From Mangrovihabitans endophyticus (GTDB lineage Bacteria; Actinomycetota; Actinomycetes; Mycobacteriales; Micromonosporaceae), in NCBI RefSeq assembly GCF_014646155.1, contig NZ_BMMX01000016.1:1-57061 (forward strand): a stretch of 57,061 bases of DNA, in the 5' to 3' direction. Shown in pieces: positions 25,013 through 33,210 of this stretch. Below the pieces are notes generated by a model, which made no database searches, had not been told where the DNA came from, and worked only from the letters and a program-made list of their open reading frames with translations. The position numbers and the translations under genes were made by a program. Each line of letters starts with the position of its first letter. Within the stretch, counting starts at the first letter, position 1.

Positions 25013-25999
25013 TCAGTGCTCGGACAGCCGCCGACCCGCGTCGCGGCACGCGCCGAGCGCGGACCGGACGTGCGGCATCGTCGCGCCCGCCATGCCACAC
25101 GCCGGGGTGACCACGACCTGCGCGGCGAGCCGGGCATCCGAGAAACCCAGTCGTCGCCACAACGTACGGACCGTGGTCGCGACCTCCGCCGACGACGCCG
25201 TCGTGCCGGTCGCCGGTGCGGCGCCCGCGAACAGGCCGAGCCCCGCGTCGATCGCCTCGCCCAGCGGGTCCAGCTCGGTCAGCAGCGCCAGGTCCAGAGC
25301 CACCGCGGTGGCCGTCGCGTCCCGGACCACGCTCAGCGGGACGCGCGGCGCACAACTGTGCAGCACCACCGGGACGCCCACGGCCTGCACCACGGTCCGC
25401 AGCGCGGCAGCGGCGTCGGCGGCGACCACCGGACGGTAGGTGCCGAGGCCGCTCTCGGTCGGCACCCGCCCCTCCACCACCGAGGGCAGCATGGGCTCGT
25501 CCATTTGCAGCAGCACCGTCGCGCGGGGCAGCCGCTTGCGCACCTCGGCCACGTGCCGGCGCAGCCCCTCGGCCAGCGAGTCGGTCACGTCACGCACCGC
25601 GCCCGGGTCGCGCAGCAGGCGGCCACCGATCGGCAGGTCCAGCGAGGCGGCGAGGGTCCATGGCCCGGCCGCTTGGATCTTGAAGGTGCCGGCGAACCCG
25701 TCGCCCCGCTCGGTCGCCTGATCCAGGTCACGCTCCAGCAGGTCGGCCGTGCGGCGCAGGTCGCGGCCCGGCCGGGGCGCCACCTGCCAGCGTCCGGCGT
25801 AGAGCTGGACCGGCATGTCGACCAGGAACCCGGCACCGCGCCCGATGAGGTCGGCGCCCGGACCGCGGTCGGGCAGCTCGGCCAGGTGCGGCAGGTCGGG
25901 CAGTTCACCGAAGATCAACCGTTGCGCCTCGGCGACGTCCGTGCCGGGCAGCGACCCGACTCCGGTGGCCGAGCCGGCCGGCCAGGGGAACTCAGTCAT
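25013..25999 (-). CDS. Short cobalamin-independent methionine-synthase-like protein
   Basis: A 328-residue protein matching only the C-terminal, catalytic barrel of MetE (about 755 residues). Probable zinc ligands are His and Cys of VLHSCAPR (about 220) and Cys of TPACGMAG (about 303); where MetE has a third-ligand Glu this protein appears to have Asp (VALDLALL). MetE's N-terminal folate-binding half is missing. A Zn-dependent methyl transfer from an unknown donor is plausible; direct methionine synthesis is not certain. The ATG at 25999 overlaps the mnmA stop by 8 bp. The neighbour arrangement between mnmA and ligA is shared with other actinobacteria (Rv3015c in M. tuberculosis, as I recall). 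Confidence 0.8.
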   Translation of the reverse strand: MTEFPWPAGSATGVGSLPGTDVAEAQRLIFGELPDLPHLAELPDRGPGADLIGRGAGFLVDMPVQLYAGRWQVAPRPGRDLRRTADLLERDLDQATERGDGFAGTFKIQAAGPWTLAASLDLPIGGRLLRDPGAVRDVTDSLAEGLRRHVAEVRKRLPRATVLLQMDEPMLPSVVEGRVPTESGLGTYRPVVAADAAAALRTVVQAVGVPVVLHSCAPRVPLSVVRDATATAVALDLALLTELDPLGEAIDAGLGLFAGAAPATGTTASSAEVATTVRTLWRRLGFSDARLAAQVVVTPACGMAGATMPHVRSALGACRDAGRRLSEH

Positions 26000-27071
26000 C
26001 CGCCCGGTCCGTGGTGATGGTGGCCGACCCGAGCACCACATCGCCGGCGGCATCGCTGCGGTACGCCACCACGGCCTGCCCGGCAGCCACCCCGCGAGCC
26101 GGCACGCGCAACTCCGCGGTCAGCCCGGCACCGTCCACAGTGACCACCGCGGGCACCACCTCGCCGTGCGCCCGCAACTGCACCTCGCACTCGACCGGGG
26201 TGCGCTCGCCGTGCCACACGGCCCGTTCCCCGGTGACCCGGTGCACGGCCAGGTCCTCGCGTGACCCGACCGTCACGGTGTTGGTCTTGGGGGTGATGGA
26301 GAGCACGTAGCGGGGCCGGCCGTCCTCTGCGGGCGTGCGCAGGTCGAGACCCTTGCGCTGCCCCACCGTGTACGCGTACGCGCCGCGATGCGTGCCGAGG
26401 GTGTCGCCGGTGTGCGCGTCCACGATGTCGCCCGGCGCCTCCCCCAGCCGCGCCGCCAGGAATCCCCGGGTGTCGCCGTCGGCGATGAAGCAGATGTCGT
26501 GCGAGTCCGGCTTCTCGGCCACCGCCAGTCCCCGGGCCGCCGCCTCCGCGCGCACCTGCGCCTTGGTCGAGTCGCCGAGCGGGAACATCGAGCGGTCCAA
26601 CTGCTCGCGGGTGAGCACGGCCAGCACGTACGACTGATCCTTCGCCGCATCGACGCTGCGCCGCAGCAGGCCGTCCGCGCCGAGCCGGGCGTGATGTCCG
26701 GTGACCACCGCGTCGAAGCCCAGCGCCACCGCCCGGTCCAGGACCGCGGCGAACTTGATCTTCTCGTTGCAGCGCAGGCAGGGATTCGGGGTGCGGCCCG
26801 CGGCGTACTCGGCGACGAAGTCGTCCACCACGCTGGCGTGGAACTCCTCGGCCATGTCCCACACGTAGAACGGGATGCCGATCACGTCGGCGGCACGGCG
26901 GGCGTCCCGCGCGTCCTCCAGCGTGCAACAACCACGCGCCCCCGAACGGTAGGTCTGCGGGTTGCGCGCCAGCGCCAGGTGCACTCCGGTGACGTCATGT
27001 CCGTCCTGCGCCGCCCGCGCAGCCGCCACCGCGGAGTCGACTCCGCCCGACATCGCCGCCAGTATCCGCAT
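25992..27071 (-). CDS. mnmA: tRNA-specific 2-thiouridylase
   Basis: Thiolates U34 in tRNA for Lys, Glu and Gln, with sulfur relayed from a cysteine desulfurase. The 359-residue protein has the PP-loop SGGVDSAV (residues 8-15), catalytic Cys in NPCLRCNEKIKF (about 97-100) and the second Cys in HDICFIADGDTRGFL (about 199), plus the C-terminal beta-barrel. It lies just downstream of iscS and overlaps the MetE-like gene by 8 bp, so sulfur donor and acceptor are co-localised. Start ATG has TAGGCT 7 nt upstream and looks leaderless. Confidence 0.96.
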   Translation of the reverse strand: MRILAAMSGGVDSAVAAARAAQDGHDVTGVHLALARNPQTYRSGARGCCTLEDARDARRAADVIGIPFYVWDMAEEFHASVVDDFVAEYAAGRTPNPCLRCNEKIKFAAVLDRAVALGFDAVVTGHHARLGADGLLRRSVDAAKDQSYVLAVLTREQLDRSMFPLGDSTKAQVRAEAAARGLAVAEKPDSHDICFIADGDTRGFLAARLGEAPGDIVDAHTGDTLGTHRGAYAYTVGQRKGLDLRTPAEDGRPRYVLSITPKTNTVTVGSREDLAVHRVTGERAVWHGERTPVECEVQLRAHGEVVPAVVTVDGAGLTAELRVPARGVAAGQAVVAYRSDAAGDVVLGSATITTDRADD

Positions 27072-27078
27072 GCCGTTC

Positions 27079-27084
27079 AGCCTA
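27079..27084 (-). promoter_or_regulatory. Putative -10 box of leaderless mnmA
   Basis: Minus-strand TAGGCT ends 7 nt before the mnmA ATG, with no Shine-Dalgarno sequence between. It would provide mnmA with a promoter independent of iscS, whose stop is only about 50 bp further upstream. Confidence 0.5.
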
Positions 27085-27134
27085 TCCGCTCACCGGCCCG
27101 GCTCAGCCGCATCGGTAGGGCCCGGCCGGTGCTC

Positions 27135-28295
27135 TCAGCGCGGGGTCTTCCACGCCGCCGCCCGGCGTGCCCGTTCCACCGCGCCGGGCAGCGCCGCCAG
27201 CAGCGCTTCCACGTCGGTGTCGGTGGAGTCGTGCCCGAGCGTGAACCGCAGCGAGGAACGCGCGTTGTCGTCGTCCGCGCCCATCGCCAGCAACACGTGC
27301 GACGGCTCGGCCACCCCCGCCGAGCACGCCGAACCGGTCGAGCAGGCGACATCCTGCGCGTCCAGCAGCATCAGCAGCGCGTCGCCCTCGCATCCGGGAA
27401 AGGAGAAGTGCGCGTTGCCGGGCAGCCGGTCGGCCGGATCGCCGTTGAGGACCGCGCCGGGCACCGCGTCGAGCACCCGCGCGATCAGGTCGTCGCGGAG
27501 TACGGCGAGGCGGGTCGCGCTCTCCTGCTGGTTCTTCACCGCGACCTCCACCGCCACCGCGAAGGCGACCATCCCGGGAGCGTCAAGCGTGCCGGACCGT
27601 ACGTCGCGCTCCTGCCCGCCGCCGTGCAGCACCGGCGTGCACGGCACGTCCCGGCCGAGTAGCAACGCGCCGACGCCCACCGGACCGCCGAGCTTGTGCC
27701 CGCTGATGGTCAGCGCGGCCGCGCCGCTGGCGGCGAAGTCGACCGGCACCGCCCCGGCGGCCTGCACCGCGTCGGTGTGCAGCGGAATGCCGGCGCGGGC
27801 CGCGAGGGCGGACAACTCGGGCACCGGCTGGAGCGTGCCGACCTCGTTGTTCGCCCACTGCACGCTGATCATCGCGATCTCGTCGCCGTGCTCGTCGACG
27901 ATCTCCGCCAGCGCGTCCGGGTCGACCCGGCCGCGATGATCGACGCCGAGCCAGTGCACCGTTGCGCGCTGGTGAGCCGCCAGCCAGGCGACCGAATCCA
28001 TCACCGCGTGGTGCTCGACGGCCGAGGCGATCAGCCGGGGACGCTCGCGCGCCCAGAAGATGCCCTTGACGGCGAGGTTGTCACTCTCCGTCCCGCCACT
28101 GGTGAAGATCACCTCGGAGGGGCGCGCGCCGAGCACCGCGGCGATGCGTTCCCGGGACTCCTCGACCAGCCGGCGGGCGTCGCGTCCGGCCGCGTGCAAC
28201 GAGGAGGGGTTGCCCACCTTGCGCGCGGTATCGACGTATGCGTCGAGCGCCTCGGCGAGCATGGGCGTAGTCGCCGCGTGATCCAGGTATGCCAT
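27135..28295 (-). CDS. iscS: Cysteine desulfurase (IscS/NifS family)
   Basis: PLP enzyme converting cysteine to alanine and enzyme-bound persulfide for tRNA thiolation and Fe-S assembly. The 386-residue protein starts MAYLDHAATTP, has the PLP Lys in ISGHKLGGP (about 199) and the catalytic-loop Cys in ACSTGSACSAG (about 320). The ATG at 28295 is preferred over a TTG three codons earlier because GGAG is placed just before the ATG. It is followed by mnmA, its probable sulfur acceptor. Symbol follows the actinobacterial convention. Confidence 0.93.
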   Translation of the reverse strand: MAYLDHAATTPMLAEALDAYVDTARKVGNPSSLHAAGRDARRLVEESRERIAAVLGARPSEVIFTSGGTESDNLAVKGIFWARERPRLIASAVEHHAVMDSVAWLAAHQRATVHWLGVDHRGRVDPDALAEIVDEHGDEIAMISVQWANNEVGTLQPVPELSALAARAGIPLHTDAVQAAGAVPVDFAASGAAALTISGHKLGGPVGVGALLLGRDVPCTPVLHGGGQERDVRSGTLDAPGMVAFAVAVEVAVKNQQESATRLAVLRDDLIARVLDAVPGAVLNGDPADRLPGNAHFSFPGCEGDALLMLLDAQDVACSTGSACSAGVAEPSHVLLAMGADDDNARSSLRFTLGHDSTDTDVEALLAALPGAVERARRAAAWKTPR

Positions 28296-28304
28296 CAACT
28301 CCAA

Positions 28305-28314
28305 AGCTTAAGCT
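28305..28314. promoter_or_regulatory. AT-rich palindrome before iscS
   Basis: AGCTTAAGCT is a perfect 10-bp palindrome 10 bp upstream of the iscS start codon. Being AT-rich in a GC-rich setting it may be a regulator site or part of the promoter. No matching regulator is evident. Confidence 0.35.
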
Positions 28315-28357
28315 CTGCGAACCGAAGTCCCACCGCTGGCATTGACGCATCGCAACG

Positions 28358-28386
28358 CTCGCGGGGCGGCCCGGCCGCCCCGCGAG
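28358..28386 (-). terminator. Intrinsic hairpin terminator after etfA
   Basis: Perfect 13-bp stem CTCGCGGGGCGGC / GCCGCCCCGCGAG with a 3-nt loop, beginning 3 bp after the etfA stop codon. It lacks a clear U-tract, as is common for actinobacterial terminators. It separates the etfBA unit from iscS-mnmA. Confidence 0.8.
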
Positions 28387-28389
28387 GCG

Positions 28390-29349
28390 TCACTTGCGCT
28401 TGCGAATCTCCTCGTCGGCCTGCGGCACCACCTTGAAGAGGTCGCCCACCACGCCGAAGTCCGCCAGTTCGAAGATCGGCGCCTCGGCGTCCTTGTTCAC
28501 CGCCACGATCGTCTTACTGGTCTGCATGCCCGCGCGGTGCTGGATGGCGCCCGAAATGCCCAGGGCGACGTAGAGCTGCGGGGAAACCGTCTTGCCCGTC
28601 TGGCCCACCTGGAACTGGTGCGGGTAGTAACCCGAGTCCACCGCGGCGCGCGAAGCGCCCACCGCGGCGCCCAGCAGGTCCGCCATCTCCTCGACCAGCT
28701 TGAAGTTGTCCGCGTTGCCGACGCCACGGCCACCGGACACGACGATCGACGCCTCGGACAGTTCCGGCCGCGACCCCTTCTGCTCGGCGACCCGGTCGAC
28801 CACCTTGGTCAGCTTGTCGGCGTCGCCCACCGTGACGTCGAGCTGCTCGACCGCCGGGGACGACGCGGAGGGTTCCGGGGTCACCGAGTTCGGCCGGATG
28901 GTGACGATCGGCAGGCCCTTGGTCACCTTCGATTTCACGATCGTCGAACCGGCGAACACCACCTGCGTGGCGGTGCCGTCGCCGGCCAGTTCGACCGCGT
29001 CGATGAGCAGACCGTTGTCCAGCTTGACGGCGAGCCGCCCGGCGATCTCCTTGCCTTCCTGACTGGAAGGCAGCAGGACGGCCGCGGGCTGCACCCGGCG
29101 GACCAGTTCGGCCACCACGGTGGCCTTGGGCGCCACCAGATAGCCGTCGATGTCGTCGCTCTCCGCCGCGTAGACCTTCTCCGCGCCGTACTCGCCGAGT
29201 TTGTCCGTCAGTTCCGCCGCGGCGCCCGGACCGCCCAGCACGACGGCGCTCACCGAGCCGAGCCCGCGTGCCAGGGTCAGCATCTCCAGCGTGACCTTCT
29301 TGACGCCGGCGGCCTTCGAAGCCTCGACGACGACCAATACCTCAGCCAT
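28390..29349 (-). CDS. etfA: Electron transfer flavoprotein subunit alpha
   Basis: FAD-carrying subunit of the ETF heterodimer that takes electrons from acyl-CoA dehydrogenases. The 319-residue protein has the N-terminal MAEVLVVVEASK domain and the C-terminal FAD-binding signature (GQTGKTVSPQLYVALGISGAIQH, about 255-275, and VAVNKDAEAPIF). ATG start with GGAGGGAG upstream. It follows etfB by 20 bp, and a strong terminator follows it. Confidence 0.97.
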   Translation of the reverse strand: MAEVLVVVEASKAAGVKKVTLEMLTLARGLGSVSAVVLGGPGAAAELTDKLGEYGAEKVYAAESDDIDGYLVAPKATVVAELVRRVQPAAVLLPSSQEGKEIAGRLAVKLDNGLLIDAVELAGDGTATQVVFAGSTIVKSKVTKGLPIVTIRPNSVTPEPSASSPAVEQLDVTVGDADKLTKVVDRVAEQKGSRPELSEASIVVSGGRGVGNADNFKLVEEMADLLGAAVGASRAAVDSGYYPHQFQVGQTGKTVSPQLYVALGISGAIQHRAGMQTSKTIVAVNKDAEAPIFELADFGVVGDLFKVVPQADEEIRKRK

Positions 29350-29369
29350 GCGTGTCTCCCTCCGACGGC

Positions 29370-30149
29370 TCAGACGAATTTCTCGGTGGCCAGGAACGCG
29401 ACCAGTTGCGTGCCGCCCTCGCCCTCGTCGACGACCTTGGTGCCGGCCGACCGCGGCGGCCGCTTGGCGAACTCCACCACGGCGCTTGTCGCGCCCGCGG
29501 ACCCCACCTCATCGGCGGCTACGCCCAGGTCGGCCAGGGCGAGGCCCTGCACCGGCTTCTTCTTGGCCGCCATGATGCCCTTGAACGAGGGGTACCGCGG
29601 CTCGTTGATGGTGTCCCAGACACTGACGATGGCCGGGGTAGCCGCGGTGACCACCTCGTACCCCTCGTCGGTCTGCCGTTCGGCGGTGAGCGTGTCGCCG
29701 TCCACGGTGAGCTTGCGGGCGCCGGTGAGCGCCGCCACACCGAGCCGCTCGGCGAGCATGTGCGGCATGACCTGCACCCGCCCGTCGGTGGACTCCGCGC
29801 CGCAGATGATCAGGTCGGCGTTCAGGGTGCCGAGTGCGGCGGCGAGCACCTTGGAGGTGGCCACCGCGCAGGAGCCGTGCAGCGCCTCATCCTGCACGTG
29901 CACGGCCTTGTCCGGACCCATCGACAGGGCCTTGCGAATGGACTCGGAGGCACGCTCGGGGCCCATCGTCAGGATGGTCACCTCGCCACCGTGCGCTTCC
30001 TTGATCTTCAGCGCTTCCTCGATGGCGTACTCGTCCATCTCGTTGATGACGTTGTTCGCCGAGCCGCGCTCGACGGTGTTGTCACTCGAATTCAGGGCGC
30101 GCTCGGCCCCGGAGTCGGGCACTTGCTTCACCAGTACGACGATGTTCAT
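29370..30149 (-). CDS. etfB: Electron transfer flavoprotein subunit beta
   Basis: Partner of EtfA, binding AMP and docking the dehydrogenases. The 259-residue protein begins MNIVVLVKQVPDSGAE and has the conserved NEMDEYAIEEALKIKE segment and CGAESTDG motif. The ATG at 30149 is chosen over upstream in-frame starts because it is the family start, with AGGAGGG 13 nt before it. First gene of the etfBA operon; the 214-bp gap upstream is divergent with a DUF202 gene. Confidence 0.96.
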   Translation of the reverse strand: MNIVVLVKQVPDSGAERALNSSDNTVERGSANNVINEMDEYAIEEALKIKEAHGGEVTILTMGPERASESIRKALSMGPDKAVHVQDEALHGSCAVATSKVLAAALGTLNADLIICGAESTDGRVQVMPHMLAERLGVAALTGARKLTVDGDTLTAERQTDEGYEVVTAATPAIVSVWDTINEPRYPSFKGIMAAKKKPVQGLALADLGVAADEVGSAGATSAVVEFAKRPPRSAGTKVVDEGEGGTQLVAFLATEKFV

Positions 30150-30351
30150 CGCGCTTCGACGACCCTCCTGTAGTGAACCCACCGTTGCGGCCGGACTGCA
30201 TCGCTCCGATGTTACCCGCCAGTAGTTTTCCCGGCTTCGCCACTGTGAGTGACACACCTCACCGACGCCGCCTCCGCTCATCTTCCCTGACCCGGCGGGC
30301 ACTGTCGCCCGCAGTTCCGGGGTCCGTGATCTCCATACCCGTCACAGGACC

Positions 30352-30357
30352 GATAAT
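30352..30357 (+). promoter_or_regulatory. Putative -10 box of leaderless DUF202 gene
   Basis: GATAAT ends 6 nt before the GTG start at 30364, which has no Shine-Dalgarno sequence. No good -35 is seen. Confidence 0.5.
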
Positions 30358-30363
30358 CGTGGC

Positions 30364-30741
30364 GTGCTCGGCTGGTTCCAACCGCACAAGACCTCGCGGG
30401 TCGGCGAAACCCCGGACTACCGGTTCTCGCTGGCCAACGAGCGCACCTTCCTGGCCTGGATACGCACCGGGCTGGCGCTGATCGCGGGCGGCCTGGCCTG
30501 CGCCCAGTTCCTCCCGCCGCTGCCGATCGTGTACCTACGGGAGATCATCGCGATCGCGCTGCTGGTGCTCGGGGCGGTGGTGGCGCTGCGGGCCGTGGAC
30601 CACTGGGCACGTACCGAACGGGCCATGCGCCTCGGACGCGACCTGCCGGCCTCCCACTTTCCCGCAATGCTGGCGATCGTGGTGGCGCTGGGCGCGCTGC
30701 TGCTGACCGCGGCGGTGCTGATCCGCGCCTTCCATGACTGA
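30364..30741 (+). CDS. DUF202 membrane protein (YidH-like)
   Basis: A 125-residue inner-membrane protein with three hydrophobic segments (about 34-53, 59-78 and 99-119). The DUF202 hallmark LANERTFLAWIRTGLALI is at about 23-40. Function in this family is not established. The GTG at 30364 is 6 nt after a GATAAT box. The next gene, also DUF202-like, overlaps it by 8 bp, similar to the adjacent yidH-yidG pair in E. coli. Confidence 0.88.
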   Translation: MLGWFQPHKTSRVGETPDYRFSLANERTFLAWIRTGLALIAGGLACAQFLPPLPIVYLREIIAIALLVLGAVVALRAVDHWARTERAMRLGRDLPASHFPAMLAIVVALGALLLTAAVLIRAFHD

Positions 30742-31075
30742 GCCCGGCGGGGATCCGCCGCGTGACCCGGGCGCGGCCGCCGAACGGACGCGCCTGTCGT
30801 GGCGGCGCACCAGCCTGAGCGCCGCCGCGGTGGGACTGCTCCTGGCCCGCCCGGCGTTCACCCCGCACGCCCGTACCAGCGCGGTGCTGGCCGCCGCGGC
30901 CGCGATGATCATCTGGGTGACGCTGGTGGCACTCACGTACCGGCGCCACCGCGGTCTGACCACCCGGCCGCCGCTCGCCGACCAACGGACGATCATCGCG
31001 TACGCGGTGGTCACCGTCCTCCTCGCGATCGTCGGCGGCTTCGTCGTCATTGACGGTCTGGTTGTCACCCACTGA
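30734..31075 (+). CDS. Second DUF202-like membrane protein
   Basis: A 113-residue protein. ERTRLSWRRTSLSAAAVGLL (about 17-36) is the diverged DUF202 motif, followed by two further membrane segments. The start codon overlaps the preceding gene by 8 bp (ATGACTGA), implying coupled translation and perhaps a heteromer. Function unknown. Confidence 0.85.
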   Translation: MTEPGGDPPRDPGAAAERTRLSWRRTSLSAAAVGLLLARPAFTPHARTSAVLAAAAAMIIWVTLVALTYRRHRGLTTRPPLADQRTIIAYAVVTVLLAIVGGFVVIDGLVVTH

Positions 31076-31113
31076 CCCATGCCGTTGCTCGCGTGGCGCG
31101 GCATCATTACTGC

Positions 31114-31446
31114 ATGGTCCGGATGTTCGTCTTTCTCGCTGCGGCGCAGCTAGTGCTTCTGGTGCTCGCCCTGATCAGCAGCCTGTCGGCTGATCGGGTG
31201 CGGGCGATGCCGCGGGCACTCTGGGTGCTGGTCATCCTGGTCGTCCCGCTGATCGGTCCGATCTGCTACTTCCTTTTCGGCCGCCCGCTGCCGGCCCCGC
31301 GGGAGGGTCCGGTGCGCCGCGCGCAGCCGCGCCCCAGCAGCCCCGACGACGATCCGGACTTCCTGCGAGGCATGAACACCGATCAGATCCGCCGCGAGCG
31401 CGAGCAGCTCGCGCAGTGGGAACGCGAGCTGAACGAGGACCAGTGA
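31114..31446 (+). CDS. Small PLDc_N-domain membrane protein
   Basis: A 110-residue protein with two membrane segments and the phospholipase D-nuclease N-terminal signature (LIGPICYFLFGRP, about 47-59), but no catalytic HKD domain. A charged C-terminal tail ends in a predicted helix (TDQIRREREQLAQWERELNED). Proteins of this type are common in actinobacteria with unknown roles. The ATG at 31114 is preferred to a GTG seven codons upstream because the hydrophobic segment begins there; this choice is uncertain. It follows the DUF202 pair by 38 bp. Confidence 0.8.
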   Translation: MVRMFVFLAAAQLVLLVLALISSLSADRVRAMPRALWVLVILVVPLIGPICYFLFGRPLPAPREGPVRRAQPRPSSPDDDPDFLRGMNTDQIRREREQLAQWERELNEDQ

Positions 31447-31463
31447 GGGGCGTGCGCGGTCGC

Positions 31464-33086
31464 TCAGGCCAGGTTGGACGACCTCGGGTACGCGTCGGTC
31501 GGGTCGGTCAGCACGTTGACCAGGTACGGCGCGCCGGCGTCGAAGCCCCGCGCCAGCGCGGGGCCGAGATCCGCGGCCTTCTCGACGGTCTCCCCGGCCC
31601 CGCCCAGGGCGCGGACCACGTCGTCGTAACGCAACCCCGGCTGCAGATCGGCCGCCACGTCATAGCCGTACATGGCACGCATCGGGTGCTTCTCCAAGCC
31701 CCAGATGCCGTTGTTGCCGACCACGATCACCACCGGCAGCTTCTGCCGGACCAGCGATTCCACATCCATCAGCGAGAACCCGGCGGCTCCGTCGCCCATC
31801 AGCACACAGATCTGCCGGTCCGGGTAGGTGACCCGGGCGCCCATCGCGTAACCCATGCCGGTGCCGAGGCAGCCGTACGGGCCGGGGTCCAGCCACGTGC
31901 CCGGTTGCGCCGGTTCCAGATAGCGCCCCGCGTACGACACGAAGTCGCCGCCGTCGCCGATGGTGACCGCGTCCGGGGCGAGGATCCGGCGCAGCTCGCC
32001 GTACACCCGTGCGGGCTTGATGGGGTCGGTGTCGGCCGCCATCGCCTCCCGGTCACGGGCCTTGGCGGCGTCCTCGGCCGACCGCAGGCCGGCGATCCAG
32101 TCACCGTGGTCCGCGGCCGGTCCGGTGTGGCCGGCCAGCGCGGTGAGGATCGCGCGCGGATCACCGGCCGGCGACACGGCCGCCGCCACGTGCGTGGCCC
32201 GCTGACCCGGTGCATCCACGATGTGCACCACCTGCGCCGCACCGAACTCGCCGAACCCCAGGCGGAAGTCCAGTGGCGTACCCACCACGACCACCACGTC
32301 GGCCTCGTCGAACGCGGCCCGGCGCGCCCGGGCGAAGGCGAGCGGATGCCCGGGCGGCAGCGCGCCGCGGCCCATGCCGTTGGTGAAGACCGGAACCTGC
32401 AACGCCTCCGCGGCGGCCCGCAACGCCTCCACGGCGTCGCCCGCCCACACGTCCGACCCGGCGATCATCACCGGTCGTTGCGCCTGCGCGATCAGGGCGG
32501 CGGCCCGGGACACCTCGTCCGGATCCGCCTCGATGCGCGGCACCGGTGCGGCGTCCGGCACGCTCGCGTCAACGCTGGAGAACAGCACCTCCAGCGGCAG
32601 ATCGAGGAACGCGGGCCCCCGATGCGGCGTCAGGGCGGCGGTCAGCGCGGCGGCCACCTCGGCGGGCACGGCGGCGGTGTCCGCCACCGTTGCCGCATGC
32701 TTGGTCACCGGCGCGACGAGCGGAACATGGTCGATCTCCTGCAGGCTGCCCGCCCCCCAGCGGAAGGCCGGCGCCCGGCCACCGAGGACCAGCATCGGCG
32801 AACCGTTGAAATGGGCACTGGTCAGGGCCGAGACTCCGTTGGTGACGCCGGGACCGGCGGTGAGCACGGCGAGGCCGGGGCGACGCTGCAACTTGGCGAC
32901 CGCCTCGGCGGCGAACACGGCCGACTGCTCGTGCCGCACGTCGAAAATGCCGAAGCCGGCGCGATGCGCGGCATCGTAGAGCGGAAACACATGCCCGCCG
33001 GACAGCGTGAACATCTCGGTCACCCCGTACGCCCGCAACGCGGCAAGCGCCAGGTCGCCGCCGTGCCCTTCGATGGTCTCCGCCAT
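31464..33086 (-). CDS. Acetolactate synthase-like ThDP enzyme (IlvG type)
   Basis: A 540-residue thiamine-diphosphate enzyme. The cofactor-activating Glu lies in VRHEQSAVFAAEAV (about 48), the Mg-ThDP motif runs from GDGAAGF to GNN (about 445-475), and the central domain resembles the FAD/ADP-binding domain of acetolactate synthases. From memory the sequence resembles mycobacterial IlvG (Rv1820), including the ending YPRSSNLA. Actual acetolactate synthase activity of that group is doubtful, so the reaction is inferred. The ATG at 33086 is preceded by GGGAGCGGG. A TGAAT/ATTCA palindrome lies about 57 bp upstream. Confidence 0.85.
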   Translation of the reverse strand: MAETIEGHGGDLALAALRAYGVTEMFTLSGGHVFPLYDAAHRAGFGIFDVRHEQSAVFAAEAVAKLQRRPGLAVLTAGPGVTNGVSALTSAHFNGSPMLVLGGRAPAFRWGAGSLQEIDHVPLVAPVTKHAATVADTAAVPAEVAAALTAALTPHRGPAFLDLPLEVLFSSVDASVPDAAPVPRIEADPDEVSRAAALIAQAQRPVMIAGSDVWAGDAVEALRAAAEALQVPVFTNGMGRGALPPGHPLAFARARRAAFDEADVVVVVGTPLDFRLGFGEFGAAQVVHIVDAPGQRATHVAAAVSPAGDPRAILTALAGHTGPAADHGDWIAGLRSAEDAAKARDREAMAADTDPIKPARVYGELRRILAPDAVTIGDGGDFVSYAGRYLEPAQPGTWLDPGPYGCLGTGMGYAMGARVTYPDRQICVLMGDGAAGFSLMDVESLVRQKLPVVIVVGNNGIWGLEKHPMRAMYGYDVAADLQPGLRYDDVVRALGGAGETVEKAADLGPALARGFDAGAPYLVNVLTDPTDAYPRSSNLA

Positions 33087-33142
33087 TCCCGCTCCCGCCG
33101 CTCGACTTCTCGTTCGCACGCTACCGGGTCCCCAGAAAAAGA

Positions 33143-33155
33143 TGAATATCATTCA
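33143..33155. promoter_or_regulatory. Fur/Zur-like palindrome upstream of the IlvG-like gene
   Basis: TGAATATCATTCA, with 5-bp arms, in an AT-rich patch next to AAAAAGATG. It resembles the general shape of Fur-family (Fur/Zur) boxes and lies where it could overlap the promoter. The match is partial and the regulator is unknown. Confidence 0.3.
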
Positions 33156-33210
33156 CCGGCCGGACGGCTGCCGGCCGCACGGGACCGCGACGGGTACCGG
33201 GGCGCACGTT

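Noticed and set aside
31093..31113. GTG start at 31093 for the PLDc_N protein
   Set aside because: Adds seven residues that match nothing before the membrane segment; ATG at 31114 is more plausible, though not proven.
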